Assembly (NCBI GenBank): GCA_937928045.1
Contig: CALFWO010000011.1
Location: 47,638-111,637 of the forward strand
DNA length: 64,000 nucleotides
Reading direction: 5' to 3'
From: an uncultured Saprospiraceae bacterium
GTDB lineage: Bacteria > Bacteroidota > Bacteroidia > Chitinophagales > Saprospiraceae
Shown: positions 9,164-17,046 of the stretch, piece after piece
Position numbering within the stretch: the stretch's first letter is position 1
Layout: every line of letters begins with the position of its first letter
Notes under the pieces: generated by a model
What the model saw: the letters and a program-made list of their open reading frames with translations, nothing else
Told to the model about the DNA's origin: nothing
Databases searched by the model: none
Program-made: the position numbers and the translations under genes

Positions 9164-11269
9164 ATGATCCAGTCTTACGCTTTAGTAAACAATGTATTTA
9201 AACAGTATTTAAGCAATTTAACTACTATCCTAATTTTAGGCTTTCTCCTCTGTGCTCCATTGACTTCCAAAGCCTTCGGAAATTATGAATTTCTAAAATC
9301 CAGTAATCGATCTGAAAAGGAGTTGTTCTCCATGCTAATGGATAGTCTTTATAAGTATAATTCCCGAAACGATTCTACACTTCAAGAAGGAATTTACAAT
9401 GGTCTAGATTTTCTGCAAAATTCATCGAGATTAGATAATAATGACATAATACGATTTGCTGTAATAAGAGCTCATCAATTTCATAAGACCGGAGATATTT
9501 TAGAATGTTACAAAATGCTTTCTGCTTACAGCGATCTGAGTAAAAAAGAAGAAATAAGCACAATCGCACAAAAGAATTTCAACTACATATATAGATTTAC
9601 ATTGATAACGATTGGAGACTATAAGGAGGCTCAAGCACTTTCTTACAAAAGTCTCGCTAAAGCAAAAGAAGAAAAAGACACCACTACCGTAATAAGAAAT
9701 TTAATGATCTTATCTCAAATTTACGGAGATCAGGGAGAATACAAACTAGCTGAGCAGCACCTATCAACGTTGTATTCAAATAAATTCCATTATAAAGTTC
9801 AACCAAATACCCAATGTCTAATTGATTACGAATTAAGTGAAGTCTATATAGAAACAAAGCAATACCAAAAGGCTAACGAAATAATAGATCAAGCGTTGAT
9901 ATATTTGGAACAAAACGAGCAACAGTTTTTAAGACCTGATTTCATATATCTAAAAGGAACAATTGCCCTTAGGAATAATAAAATGAAATTGGCTCAACAA
10001 ATGGCAGACGATCTAGAGGAATCTGCAAAAGGTTCGCAGGATCCAATTATCATCAAAAACAGTTTGAAACTATCTTGCGAACTATTAACTAAACAACAAA
10101 AATATACCGAGGCCTTAAACTTCTATAAAATTTATCTCGATCAAACAACTGATCTAGAAACATCTGTCAAGTCTGAAATACATGGAAAAATCCATAAAAT
10201 CTATCACTTAGTCGGTAATGATACTAAGGCATATGAGCATCTATTAATTTCAGATAATCTTTTGAAAATAGCCAATGAAAAAAAGAAGGCTCAAGAAACT
10301 GTTTACTTACAAATAAAATTTCAAACAGAAGAAAAAGAAAAAGAAAATCAAGAATTAGCCATTGAGGTGTTAAAAAATCAAAATAAAGCAAAAACGCAAC
10401 AAGTCATTATTTCGTTTTTCTTTATTAGTATTCTATTTCTATTTGGCGCGTTTGCTCAAAAAAGAAGATACAATCATAAACTGGCTATAAAAGTTGAACA
10501 GAAAACAAAAGAACTTGCTGACAACAACTCAGAATTGATAAAAACAAATAAAGAGTTAGATCAATTCAATCGTATACTTTCCCACGACCTACAGGAACCT
10601 TTGCGAAGTATTGTAAGTTTCTCTGATTTAATAATCAAAGAGAAAACAGAGAACAATAATGTTAATGAATACATCGGATATATTAGACGCTCGGGAAATC
10701 AACTTAGTCAAATCGTAAAAGACGTTTTACGATATCAGAAAATTAAATCAAAATACGAAGAGGCACCACGACCAATCAACTTTAATAAAATGATTGGTGG
10801 TATGAAAGAAGTAATATCTAAAAATAATTCTGAATTGGATCTAAAATTATTTTTTACGAAACTTCCTGAATTTCAGTCCAATTATTCAATTGTGCAGGAA
10901 ACGTTTTGGCAACTTATTCAAAACAGTATTAAATTCAATCAATCGAACCGCGTTGAAATTAAATTTTCATATTTCGAAAAAGAAAAGGAGCACATATTTC
11001 TTTTACAGGACAATGGAATTGGGATTCCCAAAGATTTTCACCTAGAAATATTTGAAATGTTTAAGAGATTACATGACCGCGCTAAATATGAAGGAACAGG
11101 CCTTGGGCTTAGTATAGTCAAACGTATGTTGCAAAAAATTGGAGGCGACATTTCGGTATTGCAATCTGAAGTAAACAAAGGAACACTTTTCGAGATCAGG
11201 CTTCCGAAATTACAAAATGACAATATTCAAAATTTCAATAATGAAAAGGTAAAAACAGTAATATATTAA
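9164..11269 (+). CDS. Hybrid-type TPR sensor histidine kinase (HisKA)
   Basis: A membrane sensor kinase. An N-terminal hydrophobic segment (TTILILGFLLCAPL) is followed by a periplasmic array of TPR-like helical repeats. A single transmembrane helix (VIISFFFISILFLFGAFA) comes next, then a coiled coil, a HisKA dimerisation domain with the phospho-acceptor His474 in SHDLQEP, and a HATPase domain with N box (QNSIKFNQ), DNGIGIP and GTGLGLSIVKRM. No receiver domain or adjacent response regulator is visible. The ATG at 9164 is chosen because the signal-like segment lies about 20 residues after it; ATG 9146 and TTG 9134 are alternatives in the same frame. The signal sensed is unknown. Confidence 0.85.
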   Translation: MIQSYALVNNVFKQYLSNLTTILILGFLLCAPLTSKAFGNYEFLKSSNRSEKELFSMLMDSLYKYNSRNDSTLQEGIYNGLDFLQNSSRLDNNDIIRFAVIRAHQFHKTGDILECYKMLSAYSDLSKKEEISTIAQKNFNYIYRFTLITIGDYKEAQALSYKSLAKAKEEKDTTTVIRNLMILSQIYGDQGEYKLAEQHLSTLYSNKFHYKVQPNTQCLIDYELSEVYIETKQYQKANEIIDQALIYLEQNEQQFLRPDFIYLKGTIALRNNKMKLAQQMADDLEESAKGSQDPIIIKNSLKLSCELLTKQQKYTEALNFYKIYLDQTTDLETSVKSEIHGKIHKIYHLVGNDTKAYEHLLISDNLLKIANEKKKAQETVYLQIKFQTEEKEKENQELAIEVLKNQNKAKTQQVIISFFFISILFLFGAFAQKRRYNHKLAIKVEQKTKELADNNSELIKTNKELDQFNRILSHDLQEPLRSIVSFSDLIIKEKTENNNVNEYIGYIRRSGNQLSQIVKDVLRYQKIKSKYEEAPRPINFNKMIGGMKEVISKNNSELDLKLFFTKLPEFQSNYSIVQETFWQLIQNSIKFNQSNRVEIKFSYFEKEKEHIFLLQDNGIGIPKDFHLEIFEMFKRLHDRAKYEGTGLGLSIVKRMLQKIGGDISVLQSEVNKGTLFEIRLPKLQNDNIQNFNNEKVKTVIY

Positions 11270-11286
11270 CTTAATAGGAAAAATGA

Positions 11287-11322
11287 TCTTGGAAGATTCC
11301 TAAAGAGATGAATCTTCCAAGA
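11287..11322. terminator. Hairpin between convergent genes
   Basis: A 13-bp perfect inverted repeat (TCTTGGAAGATTC and its complement) with a 10-base loop sits between the kinase gene and the convergent barrel gene. A T-rich tract follows on the plus strand only after about 10 bases, so it is a probable but not classical terminator. Confidence 0.6.
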
Positions 11323-11352
11323 AACTAAACTATTTTGGCCTTTTATCTTTTT

Positions 11353-12027
11353 TTAAAGTCCATAGAAAGAAAACCTCAGTGACAATCTATCCATTTCGTT
11401 TTTATCAATTGAATCACTAGGTACTCCTAAATATCTTTCTTGTTCGCTCAAGCCTTTAGTAAATACCACCTCTGGTCTTAATACAAAATTTTTAAACGCA
11501 ATCGCTACGCCTATCCCAGCCTCCAAAGAAATTTGAAAGGCGTTTTCATCGCTAACTAATGCTGTTGGATCATTTGTATCACTCGTCAAATCGTAACCAA
11601 AATTTCCACCAAGCATAAAGGTTGGACTTACTTTTTTAGCTAAATTTTCATAAATAATTCCGAAGGGAAATTCGACCAAAACATATTCTTTAATTCTCGA
11701 AAACTTTCGATCAAATGCACCTTCCAAGTCAAATATTACCTCCGTTTCTAAAAATGAAATTTTCGGATCAATCTTAAATCCGATTTTATCATTAAATCGA
11801 TGTTGATAATTGATTCCTAAACCAAATCCAGGTTTACTTCTGTTTTCTACATTAGATATTGTCCCTCCAAATGTTGGAATAAATTCATTGGAAAGATTGA
11901 TTCTAGCGAATGACATATTCGATTCTAATGAAATCCCAAAGCTGTTTATTTTTCGATTTAGTGTAAACTGAGCTAGAATTGAGTTTGAGATAAATAAGAG
12001 AATCACGCAAAAAGATATACTTTTCAT
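11353..12027 (-). CDS. PorT-family outer-membrane beta-barrel protein
   Basis: A 224-residue protein with a signal peptide (residues 1-19, ending SILAQ) and a barrel-like sequence of alternating strands (GLGINYQHRFNDKIGFKIDPKISF, LEAGIGVAIAFKNFVLRPEVVFTKGL). It closes with LSLRFSFYGL. The layout matches the porin-like PorT/OMP_b-brl_2 proteins of Bacteroidota. No specific function can be assigned. It is transcribed away from the large RNA gene that starts about 400 bp further on. Confidence 0.7.
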   Translation of the reverse strand: MKSISFCVILLFISNSILAQFTLNRKINSFGISLESNMSFARINLSNEFIPTFGGTISNVENRSKPGFGLGINYQHRFNDKIGFKIDPKISFLETEVIFDLEGAFDRKFSRIKEYVLVEFPFGIIYENLAKKVSPTFMLGGNFGYDLTSDTNDPTALVSDENAFQISLEAGIGVAIAFKNFVLRPEVVFTKGLSEQERYLGVPSDSIDKNEMDRLSLRFSFYGL

Positions 12028-12385
12028 AAAAGTTGGTATTTAGTGAAGTATAATTTTCCTTATGCGCAGCAATTTATTCCTGAATCTTATTGAAAAGATT
12101 CATTCTGAAAGTGTTTAAACTTTCTAAGATTTAAATACTTGATTTAGAATTGTAATTAGATTCGTTGCAGAGGACGTGGATAAAACGGAAGGAATATTGG
12201 ATTAGTATGGTCTTAACATATATTGTTTACCAGTATTATTCCTGACGAATTCCTTTATTATCAGATTATCGTAACGTCAATAAAATTCAGTTTAAGGCAA
12301 AGTCCAAAAACTAGTAAGCGCCCCAACACCATTGCATTCAAATTTAGCTAACTTCATTCTTTTTCAAATTTATTTACTAAAAAAG
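12028..12385. other. Intergenic region upstream of the large RNA gene
   Basis: About 360 bp between the start of the minus-strand barrel gene and the promoter of the large RNA. It is A/T-rich with no convincing ORF. It must contain the promoter of the barrel gene, but I could not pick out a clear box. I see no repeat here. Confidence 0.5.
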
Positions 12386-12417
12386 TTGCAATTTTAAAAA
12401 ATGTGCCGTTATCTTTG
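12386..12417 (+). promoter_or_regulatory. Bacteroidota-type promoter of the large RNA
   Basis: A TTG (12386-12388) and a perfect TAnnTTTG box (TATCTTTG, 12410-12417) are separated by 21 bp. This matches the TTG-N17-23-TAnnTTTG promoter known from Bacteroidota. Transcription would start near 12424. No ORF follows for 1.27 kb, so the promoter appears to drive a non-coding RNA. Confidence 0.75.
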
Positions 12418-12691
12418 CGTCAGATATGAAAAATAATTTTTTAAATATTAGTTTTAAACGGACACCATTTTGTGTTCTAATTAGCGGGATTTTACTCGCC
12501 TAGTCTTCTCTTGCATTTCGCTCGCGTTGGCTAGTGCCAATGCAAATTTTCATTTTTTTGTTTTGGTTAAATTAGTGACTATTAATTCAATTTCGAATTA
12601 ATTAACATTCAATACACTCTGGAATTCGTATTCTGACTTTTTAACGAATGAGGTGAAAAGTAATGGGATTACTATATCCTAAATATAATTT

Positions 12692-12764
12692 TAGCCCATA
12701 GCTTAATCGGCAAAACATCGCATCTTAGATGTGTGGATTGTGGTTTCGACTCCTACTGGGTTAA
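12692..12764 (+). ncRNA. tRNA-like domain 1 (anticodon position UAG)
   Basis: A 73-nt segment folds as a tRNA cloverleaf. It has a 7-bp acceptor stem (TAGCCCA with TGGGTTA, one G-T pair) and a D arm with one C-A mismatch and a GG-containing loop. The anticodon stem is 5 bp (12719-12723 with 12731-12735), with loop CTTAGAT giving UAG at 12726-12728. The variable loop is 4 nt, and the T arm has loop TTCGACT and one mismatch. The discriminator is A and no CCA is encoded. UAG would read Leu CUA, but bacterial tRNA-Leu has a long variable arm and this does not. It is either a degenerate tRNA or a tRNA mimic inside the large RNA. Confidence 0.65.
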
Positions 12765-13244
12765 CAAATGATTGTATATGAAGCAATCAACATGTTCTTT
12801 GACATTTTCACTCACTTCGGTGAGTGCATAAATATAGGCAGCTTATTGTCTAGGGCTTGACCCGAAAATAAACTTGGCAACAAGTATAAATCCGGAAAAG
12901 GAAATCACCTTTATTGGAGACTAACTTCGGTTAGTTTAAGTAAGCAAGCAACTAACAGTTGATATCCTAATATGTAGTGTCAAGCGATGAGCATATTGGA
13001 TAGCACTATCTCAGCAGTGGAACTGAGATTGAGGTGGAGACATCAATAGAGAAAGTTGTAGAATGCTGGTTGACATAAATCTATTCAATTTATTTCGGCT
13101 GGATTCAGTATCAAGGATAGGTGTCCAGCAATGGATCGTTATCCTGAAGTACGGTGAGTCGGAAGGCTTGCAAAAAGGAGTGAGGTATTCTGAGGGCTAA
13201 AATCTTCGGAGCCGCTTTCGAGACACTTCTTTTAAAATCCGCTA

Positions 13245-13316
13245 GTACGATTAGCTCATTGGTAGAGCATCTGACTTAGGATCGGAGTGTGCTGGGTTCG
13301 ATTCCCAGATCAAACT
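13245..13316 (+). ncRNA. tRNA-like domain 2 (anticodon position UAG) with weakened acceptor stem
   Basis: A 72-nt cloverleaf with a perfect D arm (GCTC/GAGC), a 5-bp anticodon stem, and loop CTTAGGA that again places UAG at 13277-13279. The variable loop is 5 nt, and the T arm is perfect (CTGGG TTCGATT CCCAG). The acceptor stem (GTACGAT with ATCAAAC) has only 5 of 7 pairs, with A-A and C-A mismatches in the middle, and no CCA follows. The whole domain is bracketed by an 8-bp helix (13217-13224 with 13327-13334), so it looks like a branch of the larger RNA rather than a free tRNA gene. Confidence 0.7.
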
Positions 13317-13668
13317 AAAAGCAAAAGTCTCGAACGTAGAAAAGTAGTAATTGCCTAAACCCATTGCAAAATATGGGCTGAAGAATACCGCAAGTATTTT
13401 TCAGGTGGTGTACATTCGTTTAGCCGGCTTCAAGGCATGCCTTGGGGAACGCTAATTAAAAGCTCGGGGATCAACCCCGCAATGTTGAAAACATTGTTGC
13501 AAAGCGCAACCGTCGAGTTGCTATGCAAACCAAGTCTAAGATGCCGATCATTTTCTATGTAGTTTTCTGGCATTGAACCTTTACTATCAAGGCGCAAGTT
13601 GAGATAGTGGATAACTGAGGAACCTTGGGCCCGCAAGCTTAAGTATAATCTCAGGAAAGGAGGTTTGG

Positions 13669-13699
13669 AAAGTGTGTAATCCGAAGCACTTTTTTTTTT
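13669..13699 (+). terminator. Rho-independent terminator of the large RNA
   Basis: Stem AAAGTG (13669-13674) pairs with CACTTT (13687-13692). A run of ten T (13690-13699) begins inside the 3' arm. It is oriented for the plus strand and marks the 3' end of the non-coding transcript. The stop codon of the convergent membrane-protein gene overlaps the end of the T-run. Confidence 0.8.
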
Positions 13700-14057
13700 A
13701 AAAACTTTTTGAATGATTACTAAACAACAACGCGCCTTGCAAGAGAATAATAAATACTGCAATAATTGGTGCGATACTATAAAACAAAAAAGATAGGCCT
13801 GGTTCCATTATTGGTTGATTTGAACTTGGAACGGACCACTGAAGGTTATAGACAATATAAATTAATACCGCAACAGCTGATATAGAAAATCCAATAAGTG
13901 CTCTTTTCTTCAGCTTTCTCAATTCCATGGAGCGGTCTTTTTGAACGGTAATCAACTTTAATATATCATCCTCAATGTTGAGATTTCTTCCTTCTTCGTC
14001 AAAACTCGCTTGGAGCATTTGGCGAATTTTTAAGTCTTCTTGATGCTGATCTTCCAT
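13698..14057 (-). CDS. Small two-helix membrane protein linked to an ECF sigma factor
   Basis: A protein of about 119 residues with a charged, helical N-terminal 45 residues and two transmembrane segments (RALIGFSISAVAVLIYIVYNL and LSFLFYSIAPIIAVFIILLQGALLF). The ATG at 14057 is preferred over an in-frame TTG two codons upstream. It follows the ECF sigma factor gene directly, so a role as a membrane anti-sigma-like partner is plausible. No zinc-finger or RskA motif is present, and the function remains unknown. Confidence 0.65.
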   Translation of the reverse strand: MEDQHQEDLKIRQMLQASFDEEGRNLNIEDDILKLITVQKDRSMELRKLKKRALIGFSISAVAVLIYIVYNLQWSVPSSNQPIMEPGLSFLFYSIAPIIAVFIILLQGALLFSNHSKSF

Positions 14058-14063
14058 AATCAA

Positions 14064-14615
14064 TCAATTATTTTCTAAATATATTTTCATAAAACTCTTC
14101 CGAGCTCGATACAACAATATCTTAATATTGCTCTTGGAGAATCCAGTAATGTCCTCCATTTCTCTTAAAGCGTACTCGTGCAAATAGTGCAACTTTAAAA
14201 CAAGCGCTTCTTTGGGTTTCATATCCTCCAAGGCTTTTTGAATGGCCGCTCTTTTTTCACCCAAATCAATAATCACAATCGCGTCATTAAATGCTGATCC
14301 ATATTCCTGATGGTCATCTTCAATTGCAGTGTAGCTCCCCCATTTTTTGTTTTTTCTAATAAATTGAAGCGACTCATTCACAACAATTTTATATAGCCAA
14401 GTTGAAAACTTTGCATCTCCTTTAAAGCTCTTCAGCGCTTTGTAAGCTTGTATAAAAGCATTTTGAACGATGTCTTTGGTATCTACATCATTTTTCACCA
14501 TACTAAAAGCAATAGAATACGCCATCTCTTGATGCTCACGCACCAAGTGGCGAAAGACCTCAGTTTCTCCATCCAATACACGGCTGACGTGTTTGCCATC
14601 TAGTTCGGAACCCAA
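14064..14615 (-). CDS. RNA polymerase ECF-type sigma factor
   Basis: A 183-residue protein with sigma region 2 (about residues 20-95, including DTKDIVQNAFIQAYKALKSF and KFSTWLYKIVVNESLQFIRKNKK) and region 4 (about 125-178, PKEALVLKLHYLHEYALREMEDITGFSKSNIKILLYRARKSF, split here only for description). It redirects RNA polymerase to an unknown regulon. The only start that keeps region 2 intact is TTG at 14615, directly after the TAA of the upstream DUF6249 gene and 8 bases after an AGGA. The gene is the middle one of a tight three-gene operon. Confidence 0.9.
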   Translation of the reverse strand: MGSELDGKHVSRVLDGETEVFRHLVREHQEMAYSIAFSMVKNDVDTKDIVQNAFIQAYKALKSFKGDAKFSTWLYKIVVNESLQFIRKNKKWGSYTAIEDDHQEYGSAFNDAIVIIDLGEKRAAIQKALEDMKPKEALVLKLHYLHEYALREMEDITGFSKSNIKILLYRARKSFMKIYLENN

Positions 14616-14616
14616 C

Positions 14617-14925
14617 TTATTTCCTATTGTTTAGAAAATGGGATACTACTAATCCCATGCCTCCAAAAAGCAGTAAAAATCCTGGAATAAAAATATAGTC
14701 CGGCCAATTGAAAGCCTTTGATGTTATATATGCCGTAAACAATCCTAAGGCCAAAAAAATAAGAAAAAGTCCAAAACTTCTTAGTGCGTTGGTCTTCGTA
14801 TTAGCTTCGGGCATTCCATGCTCTATTCTTGTCATTCGCTCGACATGTCTTAGTTTAAGCAAGTAAAAAAAGGTGAATCCGCACATTATAATAAAGGCCA
14901 CCATAGGTATTACTGGTCCAGTCAT
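14617..14925 (-). CDS. DUF6249-like small membrane protein
   Basis: A 102-residue protein with three hydrophobic helices (about residues 5-23, 49-68 and 76-96) and a charged loop containing RIEHGMPEAN. This layout is that of DUF6249 membrane proteins, which in Bacteroidota often precede an ECF sigma factor gene. Here the sigma gene starts 1 bp after this stop codon. It may anchor or modulate the sigma factor; that is inferred only from gene order. Confidence 0.7.
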   Translation of the reverse strand: MTGPVIPMVAFIIMCGFTFFYLLKLRHVERMTRIEHGMPEANTKTNALRSFGLFLIFLALGLFTAYITSKAFNWPDYIFIPGFLLLFGGMGLVVSHFLNNRK

Positions 14926-15160
14926 TTTATAGAATTTAATGAATGATGCTGATTAGATACACTAAGCTAGAAAAAGGTTACAGGAAATTGAAAGAGAATT
15001 TATTTTCGAATAAGGATATCTGTGGATTTAAGGCTAAAAAGTGTTTCTAATCTTATTCTAAAACAGAAACAAGCATCAATTCTACTACTAACGAATTCAT
15101 CACATTCATAATTTGTAACCTTTTTTAGATCGGTTGCATCTAATCTGGGAATCAAATAAA

Positions 15161-16795
15161 ATGATCATGAAAAATCTAACCTTAGCTATTCTACTTACTG
15201 CATGTTTCTGTTCAACTTCAGCTTTCAGCACAATCGAGTCTCCCGAAAGAATAAGTAAAACTTCAAAAGTTTATTTTACTCAAAAGTATATTTCCATCGA
15301 TGAGTTTCAAGAAAAAGAAACGATAGACTTCATTAAATACGACAAGAATATCAATCTATTCATTCGTGCTTTTCATGATCAGCCTTTACTGGACTATCTA
15401 AAAGAATTGTCAACTGATTCCTCCGAAGAAGCATTGATCAATGCAGGTAATTATCAGTTTACTTTTTTGGTGGATGGCAAAAAAATATATACTGAAAACC
15501 TAAATGCTGGAGCTGGAACCAAAGAAAGCAAAAGCAAATGGTCTTCCATGATGGTACCGCTGACAACAAAAAAGAAAATAGATTCTTGGGGAAGATTTCT
15601 ATGGAATCGATTTTTAGGAAACGGTGGAAAAATGGCACTTACGAATGGCCAACATCATTTGACCATTGAGATCAGACCCTATGTTGAAATTGAAGAACTA
15701 AAAGTTGGACCAATCATTTCTGAGGGATCCATTATCATCGAAAAGCCACAAAAAAATATTTCTCAAAAAAAGACAATGGTTCAAAAAATTGAGGAACATT
15801 CGGACTTTAAGACTTCCAACGCAAAAATAGACTTTGAAAAAATAAAACAATTGAATACTGCAATCGCCAGTGAAGAATTTCAAGATATCACCAGCATTGT
15901 TGTACTTAAAGCTGGAGAAATTTTATTAGAAGAATATTTTAATGGGGCGAAAAGAAAAACATTGCATGATACCAGATCTGTTGGAAAAACCATTGCCGGA
16001 ACGATGACGGGAATTGCAATTAAAGAAGGACATCTTCGAAGCACCAATCAATCTTTGAACGAATTCTACAAATTAAGTTCCTATGATAATTACGATGCTA
16101 AAAAAGAAGCTATATGCATCGAAGATTTATTAACCATGTCTACCGGGTTAGAAGGATTTGACTTTGATACCGATTCCCCTGGGCAGGAAGAAAACATGTA
16201 CCCTACTAAAGATTGGGTGAAGTTTGGGTTGGATCTTCCAATGGATAAAAATTTAAAATCGGGAAAAGATTGGAGATATCTTTCTGCTGGGGCAGTTTTG
16301 CTTGGTGATATTATTCATCAAAGGGTTCCCGGAGGATTGGACAAGTATACTTTGGAAAAATTATTCAAGCCGCTAAATATTGAGAAATACAAATGGCAAT
16401 ACACACCAACAGGCGTACCGAACACGGCAGGAAGTTTAAAATTGAGTTCCCTCGACTATGCAAAAATAGGTCAACTCTATTCTAATCAAGGTCTATGGCA
16501 AGGACAAGAAATTTTCCTAAAAGAATGGGCTAGTAATAGTCTCGACCAAAAGGTAGAAATTCCATTTCTAGAGGATCATTTTTACGGATATATGTTTTGG
16601 AACAAATCTTATGAAGTCTCAGGTAAAAAATATGAGATAAGCTACGCCAGTGGTAATGGTGGTAACAAAATTCTTATTTTCAAAGATATTCCTGTTGTTA
16701 TTGTAATTACAGCTCAAGCTTACAACCAACCTTTCATGCACAATCAGGTTGATGATATTGTACGCTCATTTTTACTGCCCGCAATATTGAATTAA
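15161..16795 (+). CDS. Beta-lactamase-family serine hydrolase with N-terminal extension
   Basis: A 544-residue protein. A signal peptide (TLAILLTACFCSTSAFS) leads a 170-residue N-terminal domain of unknown type, followed by a class C beta-lactamase/esterase domain. The active-site SxxK is SVGK (in TRSVGKTIAG). The Tyr motif is YLS (RYLSAGAVLLG) in place of YxN, and SGNGGNK takes the KTG position. These are typical of EstB/PBP-like serine hydrolases rather than true beta-lactamases. The ATG at 15161 is chosen; a second ATG two codons later (15167) is equally possible. It is monocistronic as far as can be seen. Confidence 0.85.
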   Translation: MIMKNLTLAILLTACFCSTSAFSTIESPERISKTSKVYFTQKYISIDEFQEKETIDFIKYDKNINLFIRAFHDQPLLDYLKELSTDSSEEALINAGNYQFTFLVDGKKIYTENLNAGAGTKESKSKWSSMMVPLTTKKKIDSWGRFLWNRFLGNGGKMALTNGQHHLTIEIRPYVEIEELKVGPIISEGSIIIEKPQKNISQKKTMVQKIEEHSDFKTSNAKIDFEKIKQLNTAIASEEFQDITSIVVLKAGEILLEEYFNGAKRKTLHDTRSVGKTIAGTMTGIAIKEGHLRSTNQSLNEFYKLSSYDNYDAKKEAICIEDLLTMSTGLEGFDFDTDSPGQEENMYPTKDWVKFGLDLPMDKNLKSGKDWRYLSAGAVLLGDIIHQRVPGGLDKYTLEKLFKPLNIEKYKWQYTPTGVPNTAGSLKLSSLDYAKIGQLYSNQGLWQGQEIFLKEWASNSLDQKVEIPFLEDHFYGYMFWNKSYEVSGKKYEISYASGNGGNKILIFKDIPVVIVITAQAYNQPFMHNQVDDIVRSFLLPAILN

Positions 16796-17046
16796 TGTTT
16801 TATTAGGATTGACTAATAGTTTACAAAAAGCATGTAACACCTTGATTTATTATGGCTTAACTATCTAGATAGGTGAATAAATAAAATAATTTGAGATTTT
16901 TTGCCTTAAAGTGTCACATTATTAAAAGCAAGAGGATACAAGTCATTGAGCGCTTCTGTTAACTAATTTATTTTAAAACTATTAGGCTAAACTGGATAAA
17001 TAGAGATTCTTTTCGTTATTCATGTAGAGCTTTATAATCAATACTA

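Larger units (their letters stand above)
12424..13699 (+). ncRNA. Putative very large structured RNA with two embedded tRNA-like domains
   Basis: About 1.28 kb without a credible ORF, bounded by a consensus promoter and an intrinsic terminator on the same strand and filled with strong hairpins. Examples are: a 7-bp stem with UUCG loop (12809-12826), a 6-bp stem with UUCG loop (12920-12935), ACTTG-GCAA-CAAGT with a GNRA loop (12872-12885), 12963-12974 with 12992-13002 (11 bp, one bulge), ATCTCAG/CTGAGAT (13008-13029), AAGAATAC/GTATTTTT (13381-13401), CGGGG/CCCCG (13465-13479), CAATGTT/AACATTG (13480-13496) and ACTATC/GATAGT (13583-13608). Near the 3' end, helix 13574-13580/13661-13667 encloses two further hairpins. 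Two tRNA-like folds lie inside. It is not recognisable as tmRNA, RNase P, SRP, 6S or a group II intron. In size and complexity it recalls GOLLD, ROOL and OLE RNAs; homology to these is untested. Confidence 0.7.

Noticed and set aside
12692..13316. Two ordinary tRNA genes in a cluster
   Set aside because: One has two acceptor mismatches, both have a class I variable loop with a Leu anticodon, and both lie within a single promoter-terminator unit full of other helices.
12424..13699. Group II intron, tmRNA, RNase P or SRP RNA
   Set aside because: No domain V sequence, no tmRNA ends or tag frame, no RNase P conserved boxes and no SRP GGAAG/AGCAGC motif were visible; no reverse transcriptase gene is nearby.
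13430..13762. A 110-codon minus-strand open frame across the end of the large RNA
   Set aside because: It overlaps the terminator, the dense hairpins and the start of the convergent membrane gene, has a composition unlike a protein and no recognisable motif.
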